Shown piece after piece: positions 6,130 through 7,014 of a DNA stretch of 7,014 nt. The notes beneath the pieces were generated by a model. The model was given only the letters and a program-made list of their open reading frames with translations. It did no database searches and was not told the DNA's origin. The DNA is from an uncultured Alphaproteobacteria bacterium (GTDB lineage Bacteria; Pseudomonadota; Alphaproteobacteria; Minwuiales; Minwuiaceae). The translations under genes were made by a program, and so were the position numbers. Within the stretch, counting starts at the first letter, position 1, and the number at the start of each line of letters is the position of its first letter. The DNA lies in NCBI GenBank assembly GCA_913064755.1, contig CAJYBQ010000167.1, forward strand, positions 1-7,014, in the 5' to 3' direction.

Positions 6130-6867
6130 TTACTCCAGAACCAGCGCGTCAACCAGCAGGGACTGGGCCGCATCGACCTGTTCCGGGTCCGTGGCATACA
6201 GCCGTGCGACCGGCTTGCGGGGGCCGGTGGCGGTGCCGGGCGGTACCAGCCGACCGATGGCGCCACCATTGCCCAACGCGTTCAGGGCGGCGCGCAGCGG
6301 ACCGGCGGACCAGCCGCTGACCTTGGCGCGGCGGGGGGCAATGACATCCCGACGGGTGGCAGGCAAGGGTGCCCGCAGCCCGGGATCGCTCATCACCTCA
6401 TGCCCGAAGACAGCGGCAAAGCGTTCCGCGGCCGTGCCGGATTTCAATGCGCCGTCGATGGCATAGGCGGCACTGGTCTGGTCGAAGATGCGCAGGCCCG
6501 ACAGGATGAAGGACCCGGTTTCCTGCACAGCGCGATGCAGGGTGCCACCGTTGGCGTGCCCGTTCAGCAGGCCCACGACCTCGTGAAACCGTGCCTTGCC
6601 GAGGGTGCGCCCGACCGGCGGCGTCGGGGTGAAGGGTGGTTCGCCGATCCAGAACACCCGCTCCGCCGGTATGCGCTCCGCGGCTGACGCGCCCGAACCG
6701 GGGATCAGCATCAATCCCGCCGCTGCCCGCCTGTCGATGTCGAACCCCAGGAAATCATCGACGGCGGCGATCACCTGGACCCCGGATGCCGCCAGAACCG
6801 GCGCGAGGGCCAGGACCAGCGCGGTTGGCGGCTGCTCGGTGGAAAGAAGGCCGATGGTTGTGGTCAT
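6130..6867 (-). CDS. Unrecognised 245-residue protein
   Basis: I do not recognise this family. The protein starts MTTTIGLLSTEQ, like a first beta strand and turn, and continues with an Ala/Leu/Val-rich helix (15-28) and a second strand VQVIAAVDDF (30-39), a Rossmann-like alternation. A Gly-rich turn PGSGAS (56-61), a short VFWIGEPPF segment (71-79), a basic patch TRRDVIAPRRAKVSGW (161-176) and a helical C-terminus ending in VLE follow. No signal peptide, membrane segment, Cys pair or metal motif is evident, so it is probably cytoplasmic. It stands 74 bases before the RAM-domain gene on the same strand and may be the first gene of that unit. The start is uncertain: the ATG at 6867 fits the fold best but lacks a Shine-Dalgarno sequence, while an in-frame GTG at 6921 would add 18 residues (Arg/His-rich, not strand-like). 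Base composition and codon use match its neighbours. Confidence 0.75.
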   Translation of the reverse strand: MTTTIGLLSTEQPPTALVLALAPVLAASGVQVIAAVDDFLGFDIDRRAAAGLMLIPGSGASAAERIPAERVFWIGEPPFTPTPPVGRTLGKARFHEVVGLLNGHANGGTLHRAVQETGSFILSGLRIFDQTSAAYAIDGALKSGTAAERFAAVFGHEVMSDPGLRAPLPATRRDVIAPRRAKVSGWSAGPLRAALNALGNGGAIGRLVPPGTATGPRKPVARLYATDPEQVDAAQSLLVDALVLE

Positions 6868-7014
6868 GGGGTTTGGTCTGGCCAGTCGCTGGAGGGGGTG
6901 GTGACAGTGGGTGCGAATCACCCAAGCATTGCACGGTCGCCCTGATTCGGTCAGCCGACTTCACCTTTTGCTGATCCCCTTGCCGCCGGCGCCGCCGGTC
7001 GCAATATGCTGATG

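Noticed and set aside
6970..7014. Plus-strand ATG codons at the right edge and a nearby GC palindrome (ccgccggcgccgccgg) that might mark a divergent gene and its operator.
   Set aside because: Only two or three codons are visible, no Shine-Dalgarno sequence precedes them, and short GC palindromes are frequent in DNA of this composition.
1..7014. CRISPR arrays, tRNA or rRNA genes, insertion sequences, phage genes or a defence system.
   Set aside because: No direct repeat array, terminal inverted repeats, transposase, nuclease-helicase set or cloverleaf-like sequence was seen; the identified genes are metabolic or housekeeping.

Overview
The window is a GC-rich stretch of a bacterial chromosome in which every gene I can support is read from the minus strand. 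Dense minus-strand packing, GC-rich codon use and protein types (a short GluRS with an LSKR loop, glutamine-dependent NAD synthase, a Tat-exported PhoX-type protein) suggest an alphaproteobacterium, possibly of the Rhodospirillales. That placement is inference from sequence character; no taxonomic marker is present.

In order of transcription (right to left): about 150 bases with no gene I can name at the right edge; a 245-residue protein I do not recognise (6130-6867); a stand-alone Lrp/AsnC-type RAM domain of 80 residues (5813-6055); a nicotinamidase, pncA (5188-5808), starting 4 bases after it; a 74-base gap with inverted repeats and a candidate PhoB site; a PhoX-family phosphatase with a twin-arginine signal (3194-5113); a hairpin likely to be a terminator (3138-3164); a glutamine-dependent NAD+ synthase, nadE (1419-3080); a glutamyl-tRNA synthetase, gltX, starting one base after the nadE stop (77-1417); and, at the left edge, what may be the first codons of a GNAT-type acetyltransferase (below 47).

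There seem to be two or three transcription units: unknown gene - RAM protein - pncA, perhaps running into phoX; phoX, with possible control of its own; and nadE-gltX. Functionally, pncA (nicotinamide to nicotinate) and nadE (nicotinate adenine dinucleotide to NAD+) are two steps of the same NAD salvage route on either side of phoX, which releases phosphate outside the cytoplasm. No mobile element, CRISPR array, RNA gene or phage gene was seen. Most of the window is ordinary housekeeping DNA. The points most worth a second look are the phoX leader, the RAM-pncA coupling and the unrecognised gene.
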